Of a DNA stretch of 64,000 bases, positions 51,413-60,876 are shown in pieces. Made by a program: the position numbers and the translations under genes. This DNA comes from CAWAYR01 sp050250955 (lineage in GTDB: Bacteria; Acidobacteriota; Vicinamibacteria; Vicinamibacterales; UBA2999): positions 124,001 through 188,000 of the forward strand of contig JBFWNR010000005.1 in NCBI GenBank assembly GCA_050250955.1. Reading direction: 5' to 3'. Numbering within the stretch: the first letter of the stretch is position 1; every line of letters starts with the position of its first letter. The notes under the pieces were generated by a model. That model searched no databases and had not been told where the DNA came from. It was given only the letters and a program-made list of their open reading frames with translations.

Positions 51413-52432
51413 ATGATCCACAGGATTCGTACCATCGACGCGCACACGGCCGGCGAGCCCCTGCGGCTGGTGGTCGACGGCCTGCCCAGTCCCGAGGGCG
51501 CCACCATGCTGGCCAAGCGTCAGTGGGCGACCAAGCACCTCGACCACCTGCGCCGCGCCCTCATGCTCGAGCCGCGCGGGCACGCCGACATGTACGGCGC
51601 GCTGCTGACCGAACCGGTCACGCCGGGGGCGCACGCCGGCGTGCTGTTCATGCACAACGAGGGCTGGAGCACGATGTGCGGCCACGGCGTGATCGCCGTC
51701 GCCACCATCGCCATCGAGCGCGGCCTGATGTGGGATGCCGCGACCGCCGTCGACGGGTCGATCGCCATCACGCTCGACGTCCCGGCGGGACCGGTGCAGA
51801 CGCGGGCGTTCCGGACGACCGTGGACGGCCGGACCCGCGTGTCCGAGGTGGCATTCCGCAACGTGCCGTCGTTCGTCCTGACGCCCGGCGTGCCGGTGGT
51901 CCACGGCGGCCGGACCTTCACCGCCGACATCGCCTTCGGCGGCGCGTTCTACGCCATCGTCGACGCCGAGGCCGCGGGACTCGCCATCGACGTGGCGCGG
52001 CTGCCCGAGCTGCGCCGGGCCGGCATGGCGATCGCCCGCGAGGTCGAGAAGGCGGTCACGGTCGTCCACCCGACCGAGCCAGGCCTGAGCGGCATCTACG
52101 GGACGATCTTCACGGCGCCGCCGCGCGAGGCCGGCGCCCACCTGCGCAACGTGACGATCTTCGCCGACGCCGAAGTGGATCGGTCGCCGTGCGGCAGCGG
52201 CACGGCGGCGGTGATGGCCGTGCTCGACGAGATGGGCGTCCTCGGCAGCGAGACGCCGTTCGTGCACGAGAGCCTGATCGGCACCTGCTTCACCGGCCGG
52301 GTGGCGGCGCGGACGCGGGTGGGCGAGATCGCGGCCATCGTGCCCGAGGTGACCGGCAGCGCCTGGATCACCGGCGAGCACACCTTCCTCGTCGATGCCG
52401 ACGATCCGCTGCGGGCGGGCTTCAGGGTGTAG
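51413..52432 (+). CDS. Proline racemase/4-hydroxyproline epimerase family enzyme
   Basis: 339-residue cofactor-independent enzyme. The two-base Cys pair is complete: C89 in STMCGHG and C260 in DRSPCGSGT, with D256. The trans-3-hydroxyproline dehydratase branch has Thr at the second site, so a racemase or 4-hydroxyproline 2-epimerase is more likely. The ornithine cyclodeaminase-like gene nearby could act on the same imino acids. Cytosolic. ATG lies 10 nt after the PLD-like gene. Confidence 0.87.
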   Translation: MIHRIRTIDAHTAGEPLRLVVDGLPSPEGATMLAKRQWATKHLDHLRRALMLEPRGHADMYGALLTEPVTPGAHAGVLFMHNEGWSTMCGHGVIAVATIAIERGLMWDAATAVDGSIAITLDVPAGPVQTRAFRTTVDGRTRVSEVAFRNVPSFVLTPGVPVVHGGRTFTADIAFGGAFYAIVDAEAAGLAIDVARLPELRRAGMAIAREVEKAVTVVHPTEPGLSGIYGTIFTAPPREAGAHLRNVTIFADAEVDRSPCGSGTAAVMAVLDEMGVLGSETPFVHESLIGTCFTGRVAARTRVGEIAAIVPEVTGSAWITGEHTFLVDADDPLRAGFRV

Positions 52433-52479
52433 GGCGGGTCTTCAGACCCGCCGCGACGGCGGAGCTGACGCTGACGACG

Positions 52480-53187
52480 CTACTGGCCCAGGCCGGCCAG
52501 CTTGGCGAAGTCGACCTTGCCGGCGAAGTCGTGGAGCTGCTTCATGTCGGTGAGCCGATCGCCGTCCACCGAGACCAGGAAGCGCTTGGCGACGACCAGG
52601 TTCAGTTCGCCCGACTTGCGGCGGTCGTTCCACTTCTCGAAGCCGGGATGGCCGGCCACCGTCGTCGACTTCTCGTAGCCGTCGTCGGTTTCCTTCTCGT
52701 AGCCGGCGGCCAGGAACATCGCCCACGGCGCCACCAGCAGCTGCTGGAACGCCGAGTCGACGATCTTGACCTCGATCCGCGCGTCGCCGTTGCGGTAGCG
52801 CGCCTCGGTCTGCGAGAACGCGACCGGTGAGGTCATACGCTCGCCGCGCGGCTTGTCCATCGTCCAGCCGTCGACGGCCGGGAAGGCGGTCTGCAGGTCA
52901 CGAAAGCTGACCGGGTCGGCCGGCTTGCCGCCGTTGGCCGTTGCCGACATGGCGGTGGCCATCCCCTGCATGGCCTTGGCGAACTCTTCCATGCCCTTGG
53001 CGGCTTCGCCGCCGGCGGCGGCGCCCTGCTGCGCGGCGGCCTGGCCGGCCTGGGCGATGGCCTCGGCGGCCTTCTCGGTGGCGGCCTTGATCTCTTCGGC
53101 GGCCTTCTCTTCCGGCGACTTGCCGCACGCCACCGCGCTGAGCGCGACGGCGCCGATGACGAGAGCCGATGACCACTGCTGCCGCAT
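52480..53187 (-). CDS. Predicted lipoprotein, Ala/Glu/Lys-rich
   Basis: 235 residues, function unknown. Signal peptide with lipobox SAVAC (C21), then an Ala-rich helical region (about 24-85, EEKAAEEIKAATEKAAEAIAQAG) likely to form a coiled coil, then a globular domain (about 95-235) with VDGWTMDKPRGERMT and VDSAFQQLLVAPWAMF. GGAGG precedes the ATG by about 6 nt and TATCAT lies roughly 50 nt upstream. Probably anchored to the inner or outer membrane. Confidence 0.78.
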   Translation of the reverse strand: MRQQWSSALVIGAVALSAVACGKSPEEKAAEEIKAATEKAAEAIAQAGQAAAQQGAAAGGEAAKGMEEFAKAMQGMATAMSATANGGKPADPVSFRDLQTAFPAVDGWTMDKPRGERMTSPVAFSQTEARYRNGDARIEVKIVDSAFQQLLVAPWAMFLAAGYEKETDDGYEKSTTVAGHPGFEKWNDRRKSGELNLVVAKRFLVSVDGDRLTDMKQLHDFAGKVDFAKLAGLGQ

Positions 53188-53343
53188 GCCAGACCTCCGC
53201 CCGACCGGGAATCGCGGCCGGAAAACGTGTTCCCCGGATGATAGCGCGAGACACCGCATCCGCCCCTCATCGGGCCGGCAGCACGCGTGCAATGCCGTCA
53301 CGTTTCGACTCAAGCCGGCGCGTCACCGGCCGATTTCCTCCCC

Positions 53344-54051
53344 ATGACCCTCGTCCCCTGGAACATCCGTCGGGTGACGGCACGGCTGTTCCTGACCACC
53401 GCGGTGCTGGCCGGTGTCGCCCACCTCGCCACGGCCGAGCCGCCGCCGCCGGCGCTGGCGCTCGGCCAGCTCAAGGCCGGCAACGATCGCTTCGTCAAGA
53501 ACGCGCCGCAGCCGGTGGCGGCCGGTGCGCCGGCACGACAGCGGGCGCAGACGTCCTCGCCGGTGGCGATGGTGCTGTCGTGCGCCGATGCCCGCGTGCC
53601 GCCGGAACTGGTGTTCGACACCGCCCTCGGGGAGCTGTTCGTGGTCCGATCGCTCGGCGGCGTCGCCGACCGCGCGGTGGTCGCCAGCCTGGAGCACGGC
53701 GCGACGGCGCTGCAGGCCCCGGTGCTCGTGGTCATGGGCCACGAGGCGTGCGACATCGTCCACGACGCGGTCGGCGGCGGCGAGCCCGCGGGCGCGAATC
53801 GCCAGTATCTCGTCAACGCCATCCGTGCCGGCACCGGCCGCCACGCCGCCGAGCAGGCCGACGTGCGCGCCGCCGTCCTCGCCAACGTCGAACAGGTGAT
53901 CAACGACGTGATGGCCGGCAGCGAGCCGTTGCGTCAGGCTGCCGGCAGCGGCCGCCTCCTGGTCGTCGGCGCGTACTACGAGATGGGCAGCGGTCGCGTC
54001 GTCTTCTCCGAACCGGTCACGGCGACCCCGGCCGGTACCGCTCACCGATGA
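53344..54051 (+). CDS. Periplasmic beta-class carbonic anhydrase
   Basis: 235 residues with an N-terminal signal peptide (about 1-31, HLATAE). The active-site set is complete: C80-x-D82-x-R84 (SCADARVPPE) and H133-x-x-C136 (GHEAC). An exported beta-CA would hydrate CO2 or dehydrate bicarbonate in the periplasm, complementing the cytosolic enzyme at 41669. ATG 53344 gives the best signal peptide; the stop overlaps the next start by 4 nt (ATGA). Confidence 0.9.
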   Translation: MTLVPWNIRRVTARLFLTTAVLAGVAHLATAEPPPPALALGQLKAGNDRFVKNAPQPVAAGAPARQRAQTSSPVAMVLSCADARVPPELVFDTALGELFVVRSLGGVADRAVVASLEHGATALQAPVLVVMGHEACDIVHDAVGGGEPAGANRQYLVNAIRAGTGRHAAEQADVRAAVLANVEQVINDVMAGSEPLRQAAGSGRLLVVGAYYEMGSGRVVFSEPVTATPAGTAHR

Positions 54052-54506
54052 CCTCGAAGGAGCGCCTCGCCGCTGCCGTCTGGCTGACGTTGCTGGCCGC
54101 GCCGGTGGCGGCGCAGACGCACGGGCCGGCGCCGGCGCCCGTCGAGTCCAGCCCGCATCGCGCGGTGTCGCCGGCCGCGAAGGCACCCGCCACCGCCGCG
54201 GCTGGTCCGGTCACGCCCGACTCCGCGGCAGCGCAGCCGCCGGCCCCCGCGGCCGCCGCCTCGCCGGTCGCGTCGCCAGGTCGCCCGGTGCCGGTGAAGC
54301 TCGGCGAGGTGCGGGGACGGATCAACGCGGCGCTGGCGACCATGCCGGCGCCGGCCGCCGCGACCGCAACTGCCAAGGCCCGCCGCGCCTCCGCGCCGCG
54401 CGCTCCGGCCGCCCCGCCGCCACGGTTCGCGGTGCGGTGGCCGGAAGAGCGCTGGCGGGTCCAGTGGCCGTCGCCGGCGCGGCTCGACGTGACGTGGCCG
54501 CAGTAG
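54048..54506 (+). CDS. Secreted Ala/Pro-rich protein
   Basis: 152 residues, no family recognised. Signal peptide 1-22 (APVAAQ), then a long Ala/Pro/Val low-complexity region and a C-terminal patch with four WP-type elements (RWPEERWRVQWPSPARLDVTWPQ-like, about 129-152). The ATGA overlap with the carbonic anhydrase gene indicates translational coupling and probably a shared compartment. Confidence 0.65.
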   Translation: MTSKERLAAAVWLTLLAAPVAAQTHGPAPAPVESSPHRAVSPAAKAPATAAAGPVTPDSAAAQPPAPAAAASPVASPGRPVPVKLGEVRGRINAALATMPAPAAATATAKARRASAPRAPAAPPPRFAVRWPEERWRVQWPSPARLDVTWPQ

Positions 54507-54660
54507 CGCGGCCGGCGCTGACACGAATCGCGACACCTGCGGCCAATTCGGTCAGTGCCTGGTCGTGCCGCGGCCAACGTCCTCGCCCGATCCCGCAGGA
54601 TTTCGCCCGCCGGCGCCACCGGCGCGGTCCCGGCAAGGAGTTTGCGATGGCCGATCGTCG

Positions 54661-56208
54661 ATGCGATCCGCGGCCGCCCGCCTGCTCGTTCTCGCACTGG
54701 TCGCCGCCACTGGGGCCACCGTGCTCGGCCAGTCGTCGCCGCCATCGATCGGCGGGGCGCTGCCGCCGCTCTTTCCCGCCGACAACTGGTGGAACCAGGA
54801 CGTCTCGGCGGCGCCGCTGGCGGCGGAAGGACCGGCCATCCTGGCCTTCATCAACAACGGCGGCAACCGGCGGCTCCACCCCGACTTCGGCGGCTACTCG
54901 GGTCAGGGGTTCGGCACCTACGGCATCCCCTACGTGGTCGTCGCCGGCAACCAGCCGAAGCGGCAGGTGAGCTTCTACTACCCCGGCGAGAGCGACGGCG
55001 TCGGCGTGCCCTTCTATCCGATTCCGGACCAGGCGATCACCCAGCCGTACTGGATCGAAGGCGGCCCGCCCGGCAACCAGAACCCGGGCGGCGATCGCCA
55101 CATGCTGATCGTCGACGCCGACAACCAGCACCTCTACGAGCTCTTCGACCTGCGGTGGAACGGCAGCGCGTGGACGGCGGGGTCGGGGGCGTTCTTCGAT
55201 CTGCAGAGCAACGCCCGCCGGCCGGAGGGGTGGACCTCCGCCGACGCCGCCGGCCTGGCCATCCTGCCGGGCTTGGTCCGCTACGACGAGGTCTTCGGAC
55301 CCGACGAGATCACCCACGCGTTGCGAGTCACGGTGCGCGCGACCAACAGCTTCTACGTCTGGCCGGCCTCGCACAAGGCCGGCAGCAACGCCGCCGCGCC
55401 GCCATTGGGGACGCGGCTCCGCATGAAGGCGTCGAAGGACATCTCGGGCTATCCGGCGCCGATGCAGAAGATCTTCCGGGCGATGAAGCGCTACGGGCTG
55501 ATCGTCGCCGACAACGGCTCGGACATGTACGTCAGCGGCGCCTTCGATCCGCGCTGGGACAACGACGTGCTGAACCCCGCGTTCCACTCGCTCTACGCCA
55601 ACGATTTCGAGGTCGTGCAGCTCGGCTGGCGTGGCGCCGCGGGTCCGCCGCCGCCGCCGTGCGCGGTCCCGGCGGCGCCGACCAACCTGTGGTCGACGGT
55701 CACCGGCCACGCGGTGACGCTGGCCTGGACCACGCCGGCGGGCTCGCTCGCCGGTCACCGGCTCGACGTCGGCTCCGGACCGGGCCTGGCCGATCTCGCG
55801 TCGTTCCCCGTGGCGGGTGCGGCGACGTCGTTTGCAGCCTCGGCGCCGGCCGGGCGCTACCACGTGCGGGTGCGGGCTGCGTCGGCGTGTGGCGTCGGAC
55901 CGTCGTCGAACGAGATCGTGCTCGACGTGCCGTCGGGCTGCGGGGTGCCGACGGCCCCGGGCACGCTGGTGTTCTCGCGGTCCGCGCGCACCGTGTCGCT
56001 GGCCTGGGGCCCGGCGTCCGGGGCGGTGTCCTACGTGCTCGAGGCCGGCTATGCCCCGGGGGCGAGCAACGCGGCGGTGCTGAACGTGTCCGCGCTCGGC
56101 ACCGGCGGCACGGTGCCCCCCGCGACCTACTACGTGCGGGTACGCGGGCGGAACGGCTGTGGACAGGTGGGACCGGCGACCAATGAGGTGACGGTCGTCG
56201 TGCCGTAG
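54661..56208 (+). CDS. Secreted protein with two fibronectin type III domains
   Basis: 515 residues. Signal peptide about 1-23, an N-terminal domain of about 310 residues (PLFPADNWWNQDVS, then RRLHPDFGGYSGQGFGTYGIP and GGDRHMLIVDADNQHLYELFDL), then two FN3 modules (about 340-425 and 430-515; SAVTLAWTTPAG-like strands). The catalytic or binding role of the first domain is unknown, though it resembles secreted hypothetical proteins of soil bacteria. AAGGAG lies 20 nt before ATG 54661, nearer to an out-of-frame ATG at 54647, so the start is uncertain. Confidence 0.78.
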   Translation: MRSAAARLLVLALVAATGATVLGQSSPPSIGGALPPLFPADNWWNQDVSAAPLAAEGPAILAFINNGGNRRLHPDFGGYSGQGFGTYGIPYVVVAGNQPKRQVSFYYPGESDGVGVPFYPIPDQAITQPYWIEGGPPGNQNPGGDRHMLIVDADNQHLYELFDLRWNGSAWTAGSGAFFDLQSNARRPEGWTSADAAGLAILPGLVRYDEVFGPDEITHALRVTVRATNSFYVWPASHKAGSNAAAPPLGTRLRMKASKDISGYPAPMQKIFRAMKRYGLIVADNGSDMYVSGAFDPRWDNDVLNPAFHSLYANDFEVVQLGWRGAAGPPPPPCAVPAAPTNLWSTVTGHAVTLAWTTPAGSLAGHRLDVGSGPGLADLASFPVAGAATSFAASAPAGRYHVRVRAASACGVGPSSNEIVLDVPSGCGVPTAPGTLVFSRSARTVSLAWGPASGAVSYVLEAGYAPGASNAAVLNVSALGTGGTVPPATYYVRVRGRNGCGQVGPATNEVTVVVP

Positions 56209-56225
56209 GCGGCCCGACGACCGTC

Positions 56226-56290
56226 GCGGCTAGGGGCTAGCGGCTAGGGGCTAGGCTGGTCACGCAGGTCACGCGGGCCACGCGGCGACG
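56226..56290. repeat. Composite GGCTAG/GTCACGC repeat
   Basis: Alternating GGCTAGGGGCTAGC units (56226-56256) are followed by about three GTCACGCRG-like units (56259-56286). A similar two-part tract follows the MscS gene stop at 47197-47245 (GCTAGCGGCC, then TCACATCGATCACACCGGTCACGCC). The pairing of both parts suggests a dispersed intergenic element rather than chance. Confidence 0.6.
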
Positions 56291-56416
56291 CCGTCACGCC
56301 GGCGGACGCTCTTGTCCCGCGGGCGCACACCCGCATCGCTCCCCACCGGGTCGCGCGAGCGCAGGGGCTCTGGAATCGCCGTACACGCTGGCAGGCGGCT
56401 TGCTCTGCCCGCGCCC

Positions 56417-58858
56417 ATGCGACACCTGCTCGGCGATGCGCGCCACGCCCTTCGCGTCATGGCCTCGCGGCCGGTGCTCACGGCGACCACCGTGCTGACG
56501 CTGGCGCTCGGGATCGGCGGGGCGACGGCGATGTTCTCCATCGCCAGCGCGCTGCTGGTGCGGCCGCTGCCGGTACCGGCACCCGACCGGCTGGTGCGGG
56601 TGTTCGGCACCACCGAAGCCCGGACCCTTGGCATCGCGTCGTATCCCAATCTGCACGACATCGGCGAGCGGGCCGGCTCGTTCTCGGCCTTCACCATCCA
56701 CCAGCAGGCGTTCGCCGCCTACGGCCTCGGCGAGGAGACTATCTCGGCCGCAGCCGAACTGGTCAGCGGCACCTACTTCGCCACCTTCGGCGTGGCCCCG
56801 CGCGTGGGCCGGGCCATCACGCCCGCCGACGACACCTACGGCGCGGCCAGGGCAGTTGCTGTCGTCAGCGACGGCTGGTGGCGCAGCCACCTCGGTGCCG
56901 ACCCGGCGGCGCTGGGACGCATCGTGTACCTCAACGGCGCGCCGTTCGAGGTGATCGGCGTGGCGCCGCCGTCGTTTCGCGGCAGCTACGACGCCGCGCC
57001 CACCGATCTCTGGGTGCCGCTCATGACCTACGGCACCGTGCGGCCGCGCGGGCTCGACGTGCGACGTCGCAGCTGGGGCTGGCTGCAGGCCACGGCGCGA
57101 CTCGCTCCGGCGGCGACCGTGGCCTCGGCGGCGGCCGAGGTGCGGGTGCTGGGCGACGCGCTGGTGGCGGCGTTCCCGGCCGAAAACCGCGACCTGCGCG
57201 TCACCGTGGTGCCGGCGTCGGCGGCGCCCGAGGCGATGACCCCGCTGCTCACCCGGGTGCTGGCCTTCGCGCTCCTGGTCACCGCGCTGGCGCTGCTGGC
57301 CGCCTGCGCCAACGTCGCCAACGCCCAGCTGGCCACGGTGACCGACCGGGGGGCCGAGATCGCGGTGCGGATGGCGATGGGCGCGACCCGGCGCGACGTG
57401 GCGCGGCTGTGGATCGTCGAGAGCGTGGTCACCACCGTCGCCGCGGGGGCGGTCGGCCTGCTCGCCGCGGCCTGGCTGCGCGACGGCTTCCTCGCCCTGC
57501 AGCCGCTGACGGGCCGGGCCAATTTCGCGCCCGCCGTCGATCTCGACTGGCGGGTCGGCGTGTGGGCGGCGGTGGTCGTGGCGTTGACCGCTCTGGTGTC
57601 CGGCGTGCTGCCGGCGCTCCGCGCTGCCGCCGTCGATCCGGCCCGATCGATCCAGGAGGGGGCGGCGACCACGACGACCGCGCCCCGCGGGCGATGGCTG
57701 GCCCGCGGGCTGGTCTCCAGCCAGGCCGCGGTGTCGATCCTGCTCGTGGCGCTGGCGGCGCTGCTCGGCCGGAGCGTCGCGGCGTCCACGTGGTTCGACG
57801 TCGGCTTCGCCACCGAGGGGCTCGTCGTGGCCACCGCCAACACCAGCGGTCTCGGCCTCGACGCCGTGCGCTCGCAGGCCTACCACGACGACACCATGCG
57901 CCGGGTCCGGGCCCTGCCGGGCGTCGCGGCCGTGACCGCCGCGGCCGTCGTGCCGCTCGGTGGCAACGACGAACAGCGCGGCGTCGCCATCGACGGCTAC
58001 ACCCCGCCGTCCGGCGACGCGTTCGTGTCGATCGCCACCAACGTGGTGTGGCCAGGCTATTTCGAGATGATGGACATCCCGATGGTGCGCGGCCGGGCGT
58101 TCGCCGCCGCCGATGGACGCCCCGATGCGCCCCTCGCGGTGGTCGTCAACCAGACCATGGCGCGGACCTACTGGCCCGACGCCGACGCCATCGGCCGGCG
58201 ACTCCGCTTCGGCGAGACACCGGCGGAGGTCGTCGGCGTGGCGCGCGACATCACCTACTACGCGCTCGGCGAGGAGCCGATGCCGTATCTCTACGTGCCC
58301 TTCGGCCCGGTGCCGTTCCCTGACGGGCTGACCTTCCACGTCCGGACAGCCGCCCCCGGCGTGGCCGTGGAGCGCCTGCTCGCCGCCGAACTGCGGCGCC
58401 TCGACCCGCGGGTGCGGGTCGTCGATGCGATGCCCTACCAGGACCTGCGCGCGCAGGCGCTCTTCCCGACGCGGGCGATGGGCGCCCTCAGCGGCGGCTT
58501 CGGCGTGCTGGCGCTGCTGTTGTTCCTGGCCGGCACCTACGGCGTCACCGCGCACGCCGTGACCGCGCGGCGACGCGAGCTCGCGTTGCGGGTGGCCCTG
58601 GGCGCCGCGCCCGGCGAGCTGCGTGGCGCCGTGGTCCGCCAGGCGATCGGCTGGGGCGTGCCGGGCGTTGCCGCCGGCATCGCCGCGACGGTCGCGGTCG
58701 CGCAGCTGCTGCGCGCCTTTCTCTTCGGCGTCACCACGGCCGATCCCTGGGCGATCGGCGCGGCGGTGCTCGCCGTCGTCGCCACGGCCGCGCTGGCCGC
58801 CTACGTGCCGGCGCGGGTGGTGGTCGGCGCCGACCTGGTTGCGCAGCTGCGCCGCTGA
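56417..58858 (+). CDS. ADOP-type FtsX/MacB permease
   Basis: 813-residue inner-membrane permease with duplicated MacB core and FtsX domains: first helix at about 20-45 (TVLTLALGIGGATAMFS), core to about 270, helices about 275-400, then a second copy ending DLVAQLRR. It lacks the long N-terminal prefix of the ADOP at 36725 and has no PadR gene nearby. No ATPase is linked. Substrate unknown. ATG 56417 is preceded by no clear Shine-Dalgarno. Confidence 0.88.
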   Translation: MRHLLGDARHALRVMASRPVLTATTVLTLALGIGGATAMFSIASALLVRPLPVPAPDRLVRVFGTTEARTLGIASYPNLHDIGERAGSFSAFTIHQQAFAAYGLGEETISAAAELVSGTYFATFGVAPRVGRAITPADDTYGAARAVAVVSDGWWRSHLGADPAALGRIVYLNGAPFEVIGVAPPSFRGSYDAAPTDLWVPLMTYGTVRPRGLDVRRRSWGWLQATARLAPAATVASAAAEVRVLGDALVAAFPAENRDLRVTVVPASAAPEAMTPLLTRVLAFALLVTALALLAACANVANAQLATVTDRGAEIAVRMAMGATRRDVARLWIVESVVTTVAAGAVGLLAAAWLRDGFLALQPLTGRANFAPAVDLDWRVGVWAAVVVALTALVSGVLPALRAAAVDPARSIQEGAATTTTAPRGRWLARGLVSSQAAVSILLVALAALLGRSVAASTWFDVGFATEGLVVATANTSGLGLDAVRSQAYHDDTMRRVRALPGVAAVTAAAVVPLGGNDEQRGVAIDGYTPPSGDAFVSIATNVVWPGYFEMMDIPMVRGRAFAAADGRPDAPLAVVVNQTMARTYWPDADAIGRRLRFGETPAEVVGVARDITYYALGEEPMPYLYVPFGPVPFPDGLTFHVRTAAPGVAVERLLAAELRRLDPRVRVVDAMPYQDLRAQALFPTRAMGALSGGFGVLALLLFLAGTYGVTAHAVTARRRELALRVALGAAPGELRGAVVRQAIGWGVPGVAAGIAATVAVAQLLRAFLFGVTTADPWAIGAAVLAVVATAALAAYVPARVVVGADLVAQLRR

Positions 58859-58868
58859 CCGGCGTCGT

Positions 58869-60518
58869 TCACCACCCGATCGCCAGACCGTCCTTGCGCG
58901 GGTCCGAGCCGCCGAGCAACGCGCCGCTCGCCGGGTCGATCGCCACTGCCTGGTAACCGCCCATCTGGCCGCGACCGTCGACCACGACGTGGCCGCGACG
59001 CGTGAGCTCGGCGCGCACGGCGGCGTCGATGCCGCTCTCCGCCGCCACGGCGTCGCCCAGGTGCCGCACCCGGGCGGCGTCGCCGGCGGCCTGCACGTGC
59101 ATGCCGAAGTCGACCAGGTTCATGATCACCTGGGCGTGGGCCTGAGCCTGGTTGTCGCCGCCCATGACGCCCACCGCCATCCACGGCGCGCCGTCGCGCA
59201 GCAGCATGCCGGGCACCAGGGTGTGCAGCGGGCGCTTGCCCGGGCCGATGCAGTTCGGATGGCCCGGGGTGAGCACGAAGCCGGAGCCGCGGTTGTGCAG
59301 CGTGATGCCGGTGTCGCCGGCGACGATGCCGGCGCCGAAGCCGGCGAACAGCGACTGGATGAACGACACCACGCGGCCGTCGCCGTCGGCGGCGGCGAGA
59401 TAGACCGTGTCGCCGCGGTCGCGCCCGGCGAAGTCGACCGCCGCGGCCGGCCGCCCGGGGCGATAGGTGCCGGCCACCCGCGGGTCGATCTCACGGCGCC
59501 GGACCGCGGCGTAGTCCTTCGACACCAGCATCGCCAGCAGATCGGGCGGGACGTACTCGCGGTCGGCGAGCCACGCGCCGCGATCGGCGAACGCGATCTT
59601 CTTGGCCTCGCACACCAGGTGCAGCAGGTCGGCGCTGTTGTGGCCCAGCGCCGCGACGTCGTAACCCTCGAGGATGTTCAGCATCTCGAGCGCGACGAAC
59701 CCCTGGGTGCTCGGCGGCATCTCGTGCACGGTCACGCCGCGATAGGTGGTGTGGATCGTCTCGACCCACTCGGCGCGATGCGCGGCCAGGTCCGCCGCGG
59801 CCAGCAGTCCGTCACGGGCCCGCATGTCGTCGGCGATCGCCGCGGCGATCGGCCCGCGGTAGAAGGCGTCCTCGCCGCCGGCGGCGACGAGCGCGAGGCT
59901 GTCGGCGAGCCGCGGATTGCGGAAGATCTCGCCCATGACCGGCGCCCGCCCACCGGGCAGGAACGTCCGCGCCGCGGCGGCGTCGGCGGCCAGGCGCGCG
60001 GCCGCGTCGGCCCACTCGGCGGCCATCAGCTCGGCCACCGGAAAGCCGTCGCGCGCGTAGCCGATGGCCGGAGCCAGGGCGTCGGCCAGCGAGAAGGTGC
60101 CGAAGCGGCCGAGCAGCGCCGCCCAACCGCTGACCACGCCGGGCACGTCGACGGCCAGCGGCCCGCTGCCCGGCATCTCGCGCAGGCCACGTGCGGTGAA
60201 GACGTCAGGCGTCGCCGCCGCCGGGGCCCGGCCGCTGGCGTCCAGGCCGTGGACGCGGCCGCTCGACGGGTCGTGCACCACCGCGAAGAGGTCGCCGCCG
60301 ATGCCGGTCATCGACGGCTCGACGACGGCGAGCACCGCCGCTGCCGTCACCGCGGCGTCGACGGCGTTGCCGCCGGCCTGGAACGCCCGCAGGCCGGCCG
60401 CCGAGGCCAGCGACTGGCTGGTGGCGATCATGCCGCGCCGGCCGACGGCCGGTGATCGCGTGGCGTGGAGCTGACCGAAGGGGCGATCACCGGAACGGCG
60501 GGGGGGCGTCGTAGGCAT
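58869..60518 (-). CDS. Gamma-glutamyltransferase family protein
   Basis: 549-residue Ntn-hydrolase proenzyme that would self-cleave before the nucleophile Thr. GGNAVDAAVTAAAVLAVVEPSMTGIGGD is the family N-terminal signature; RDRGDTVYLAAADGDG places the likely nucleophile Thr (about residue 354), and MGGDNQAQAHAQV is typical of the YwrD/FtsP-like GGT branch. No signal peptide, so a cytosolic member, perhaps acting on glutathione-like or cephalosporin-like amides. No clear Shine-Dalgarno; the frame stays open upstream. Confidence 0.87.
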   Translation of the reverse strand: MPTTPPRRSGDRPFGQLHATRSPAVGRRGMIATSQSLASAAGLRAFQAGGNAVDAAVTAAAVLAVVEPSMTGIGGDLFAVVHDPSSGRVHGLDASGRAPAAATPDVFTARGLREMPGSGPLAVDVPGVVSGWAALLGRFGTFSLADALAPAIGYARDGFPVAELMAAEWADAAARLAADAAAARTFLPGGRAPVMGEIFRNPRLADSLALVAAGGEDAFYRGPIAAAIADDMRARDGLLAAADLAAHRAEWVETIHTTYRGVTVHEMPPSTQGFVALEMLNILEGYDVAALGHNSADLLHLVCEAKKIAFADRGAWLADREYVPPDLLAMLVSKDYAAVRRREIDPRVAGTYRPGRPAAAVDFAGRDRGDTVYLAAADGDGRVVSFIQSLFAGFGAGIVAGDTGITLHNRGSGFVLTPGHPNCIGPGKRPLHTLVPGMLLRDGAPWMAVGVMGGDNQAQAHAQVIMNLVDFGMHVQAAGDAARVRHLGDAVAAESGIDAAVRAELTRRGHVVVDGRGQMGGYQAVAIDPASGALLGGSDPRKDGLAIGW

Positions 60519-60777
60519 GACTGGAGGCGCGCGGAAAGGTGCCGAACCGGGCACCGGAGACAATGGACCTGCGGTCCGTGGGCGTCATTCTACCGGCGCA
60601 CGCCGTTCCGGATCCGGGACGACGGTGTCCGCCGACGGCACCCCTTAACGTCGGCTTAACATTCGACGGATCAACAGGTTAGGGCTTGAACCAATTGCCC
60701 GCGCCGGCCGTCCAAGCTAGTGACGGTGGCTGCGGACACTTCGCCGGGGCGCACCGACGGAAAGGAGTGATTCACCC

Positions 60778-60876
60778 ATGTTCCGCGTGATCGACTGGAA
60801 CTTCTCCGGTACCGCGGAGCCCGTGGTGGCGAGCCTGCTGCTCGCGACCCTGGTGCTCTCGATCGTGCTGCTGTAA
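60778..60876 (+). CDS. 32-residue single-helix membrane peptide
   Basis: A very strong AAAGGAGTGA Shine-Dalgarno (about 60760-60769) precedes ATG 60778. The peptide has a short soluble start, MFRVIDWNFSGTAEP, and one hydrophobic helix, VVASLLLATLVLSIVLL, and ends with TAA. Nearly all third positions are G or C. No homologue is recognised. The ribosome-binding site is one of the best in the window, so translation is likely. Confidence 0.65.
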   Translation: MFRVIDWNFSGTAEPVVASLLLATLVLSIVLL

